A DNA stretch of 64,000 nt from positions 3,720,001-3,784,000 of the forward strand of contig CBDHGK010000041.1 of assembly GCA_965263045.1 (NCBI GenBank), given 5' to 3'. Below are positions 62,689 to 64,000 of the stretch, in pieces (position 1 is the first letter of the stretch; every line of letters starts with the position of its first letter). Origin of the DNA: G963664115 sp965263045 (lineage in GTDB: Bacteria; Acidobacteriota; Terriglobia; 20CM-2-55-15). A model generated the notes under the pieces. It saw nothing but the letters and a program-made list of their open reading frames with translations, made no database searches and had not been told where the DNA came from. Made by a program: the position numbers and the translations under genes.

Positions 62689-63008
62689 CAGCCCGTGGCA
62701 GAGGTCTTGAGGGCCGCGCGCAGGGGTCTTCGGGTTGCGGGCGCGAAGTGAGGAGCGGAACGATGTCTTCATATCGTGACCGACGAGGGACAAAGCCTGC
62801 GGGGCGCCTGCAGCCTCCGTTTGAAACGTCGGTGGCCCCCCTGCGCCCAAAGGGTTACGGCGAAACGGGGCCGTCTTCGTTGTCGCCGACTCCTCCCAAT
62901 GTGTGAGCATTGTCGCGTCTTCGCGGCTTCGGGCCAGCGCGTCGTCGCCTCCTAGAATCCAGCCCCGTTTGGCCGTAACGCGGCCCTCAAGACTTCTGCC
63001 ACGGGCTG
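62689..63008. repeat. MITE-like dispersed repeat, type B copy 2
   Basis: 320 bp between exact CTAG duplications (62685-62688 and 63009-63012). The 30-bp inverted ends starting CAGCCCGTGGCAGA have a single mismatch. Core GGGGCCGTCTTCGTTGTCGC is at about 62868-62887. Compared with 17127-17395 it has two insertions of about 25 bp. The left CTAG is the stop of the channel gene; the right CTAG, read on the minus strand, is the stop of the M50 gene. Confidence 0.93.
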
Positions 63009-63776
63009 CTAGCCTGCAGTAGCCGGTGACTGCGCCTTAGAATGTTTCCAGAACGTGGATAGGCCTAACACCAGAACGCCCACCGAGATTGCTCCGCAGA
63101 CAAATCCCCAGAACCAAAACGGCAAGAATAGTAGATCCGCGAGTTGTGCAACGTCGGACGGCATCGCTCCCTCACCGGTCATCGCGGTTCTGGTGAAGAG
63201 ATAGTCCGCGCGCGAGAAAACACTGAGCGCCATTTGTACCGCCAGGAGCGCGACAGTAATCTGGGCGATACCGGTACCGAAGCGCCGACCCACATAGAAC
63301 AGGCTGCCACCCGCGACGCCGACGAACGCAAGTCCAAAGACATTGCGTATGACCAGGACGCAGGCAGCAATCATCAATGCTCCGAATACCATGAGTGCGA
63401 TCTGTGCAAGGCGCGCGCGGGCGGACAACCAAAACAAGAATGCTCCTGCCACTGCCGGTCCAATGAGCCCGCCCGCCGCTGTGGCCGCACGGCTCAATCG
63501 GCCCGCGGCGCCTCCTATCATGGCTACCCCGGACCCGTCAGCGTAGAGTCGGAAAGAATCGAACTCCAGGCCAACCAACATTGCCGTCAGTCCGTGGCCC
63601 ATTTCGTGGGCCAAGGTTGACAAGAGAAGAATCGGATAACCAACAACTCCACCAAAGGGAAGCAACGGCGCCAAGATGCCGACGGCCGTGGCCACAGCCA
63701 ACACAGCTCTCGCACGCGCTCGGTCTGAGGGTCCCTGGCGAATTCCTAAGGAATCGAAAAGTCGCTCGAAATTCAT
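63009..63776 (-). CDS. M50B-family membrane metallopeptidase-like protein
   Basis: 255 aa, seven or so transmembrane helices. HEMGH in LLLSTLAHEMGHGLTAMLVG is the zinc HExxH motif. Next come LEFDSFRLYADGSGVAMIGG and AAGGLIGPAVAGAFLFWLSA, typical of the M50B (YUP8H12-like) group. It may be a site-2-like protease, but substrates are unknown. It is convergent with the K+ channel gene; before the MITE insertion both stops would have been formed by the same CTAG. Confidence 0.85.
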   Translation of the reverse strand: MNFERLFDSLGIRQGPSDRARARAVLAVATAVGILAPLLPFGGVVGYPILLLSTLAHEMGHGLTAMLVGLEFDSFRLYADGSGVAMIGGAAGRLSRAATAAGGLIGPAVAGAFLFWLSARARLAQIALMVFGALMIAACVLVIRNVFGLAFVGVAGGSLFYVGRRFGTGIAQITVALLAVQMALSVFSRADYLFTRTAMTGEGAMPSDVAQLADLLFLPFWFWGFVCGAISVGVLVLGLSTFWKHSKAQSPATAG

Positions 63777-64000
63777 GTCGCTCGAGAGGGAATCGTTCCT
63801 GACAACTGAAACCGTCGCGTGCCTAACGCGTGCGGCTGAAGAACTGAGACCTCATGCACTCGCCCAACTTCGAATGCTCCATGAGCCCCCGTGACAGTCA
63901 GCGTCTTCCCTCGACCTATAATAGACAGTCGACCTGTCCCTGGCGAATGCTTAGTTTCCATTAAAGTTCAGGGACTTGTACACGGAGCCAGGAACCGAGC

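Noticed and set aside
1..64000. CRISPR array or restriction-modification/defence island
   Set aside because: No regularly spaced short repeats, cas genes or methylase were seen; the only nuclease-like gene is a single island ORF.

Overview
The window looks like a chromosomal segment from an Acidobacteriota-like, probably uncultured, bacterium. This is inferred from three things: the amidase / GerMN / RNase PH-RdgB gene order; a DUF6152, DUF1592 (haem-c), DUF1552 and ankyrin-repeat cluster; and PD40-type C-terminal remnants. No rRNA is present to prove it. Most of the sequence is GC-rich. One tRNA-bounded island (35.5-40.4 kb) contains clearly AT-richer genes.

Layout. 0-5 kb: an insertion-sequence (IS) landing zone, with an IS630 copy that splits a membrane-protein gene, an IS91 relic and an IS256 copy with a perfect 9-bp target duplication. 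5.5-9.3 kb: envelope genes (LPG_synthase_TM family, GT87-like, SGNH hydrolase). 9.7-10 kb: a 30-aa membrane peptide behind a sigma-54-like promoter. 10.6-14.9 kb: an IS1380 transposase, a MITE-like repeat, and a second IS630 copy containing a nested IS30. 15-19 kb: a sigma-54 activator, then a GAGACA/TGTCTC operator array, a GG-N10-GC promoter, a DUF4332 gene and a DUF481 outer-membrane gene. 19.8-29.4 kb: secreted and periplasmic oxidative genes, two of them broken. 29.6-35.3 kb: Bcr/CflA exporter, amidase, GerMN, RNase PH-RdgB fusion and an alanine/glycine-rich exported protein. 35.4-40.4 kb: tRNA-Pro(UGG) and a 4.9-kb island delimited by a perfect 42-bp duplication of the tRNA 3' end. 41-49.7 kb: exported Pcm, an ASST-like lipoprotein, EthD, IS1182, an rve-type IS and IS256.

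49.8-63.8 kb holds the most coherent system: S-adenosylmethionine decarboxylase, DUF350, a YgiB/YjfM-like protein, DUF4178, a membrane-anchored aminopropyltransferase, a Tat-exported flavin amine oxidase, PspA, DUF2170, a J-domain protein and a divergent TrkA-type K+ channel. It resembles an expanded E. coli yjfI-J-K-L-M locus joined to polyamine chemistry. A 3.66-kb IS1595 transposon with cargo, itself carrying a nested IS630, interrupts the operon exactly between two genes.

Four dispersed 269-342 bp non-coding repeats (12.1, 17.1, 50.2 and 62.7 kb) form one family. They have two types of near-perfect terminal inverted repeat, an identical internal core of at least 20 bp, and paired substitutions in the two arms. 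At least two sit in duplicated CTAG sites at gene stop codons. An IS1182 in the same window is flanked by CTAG too.
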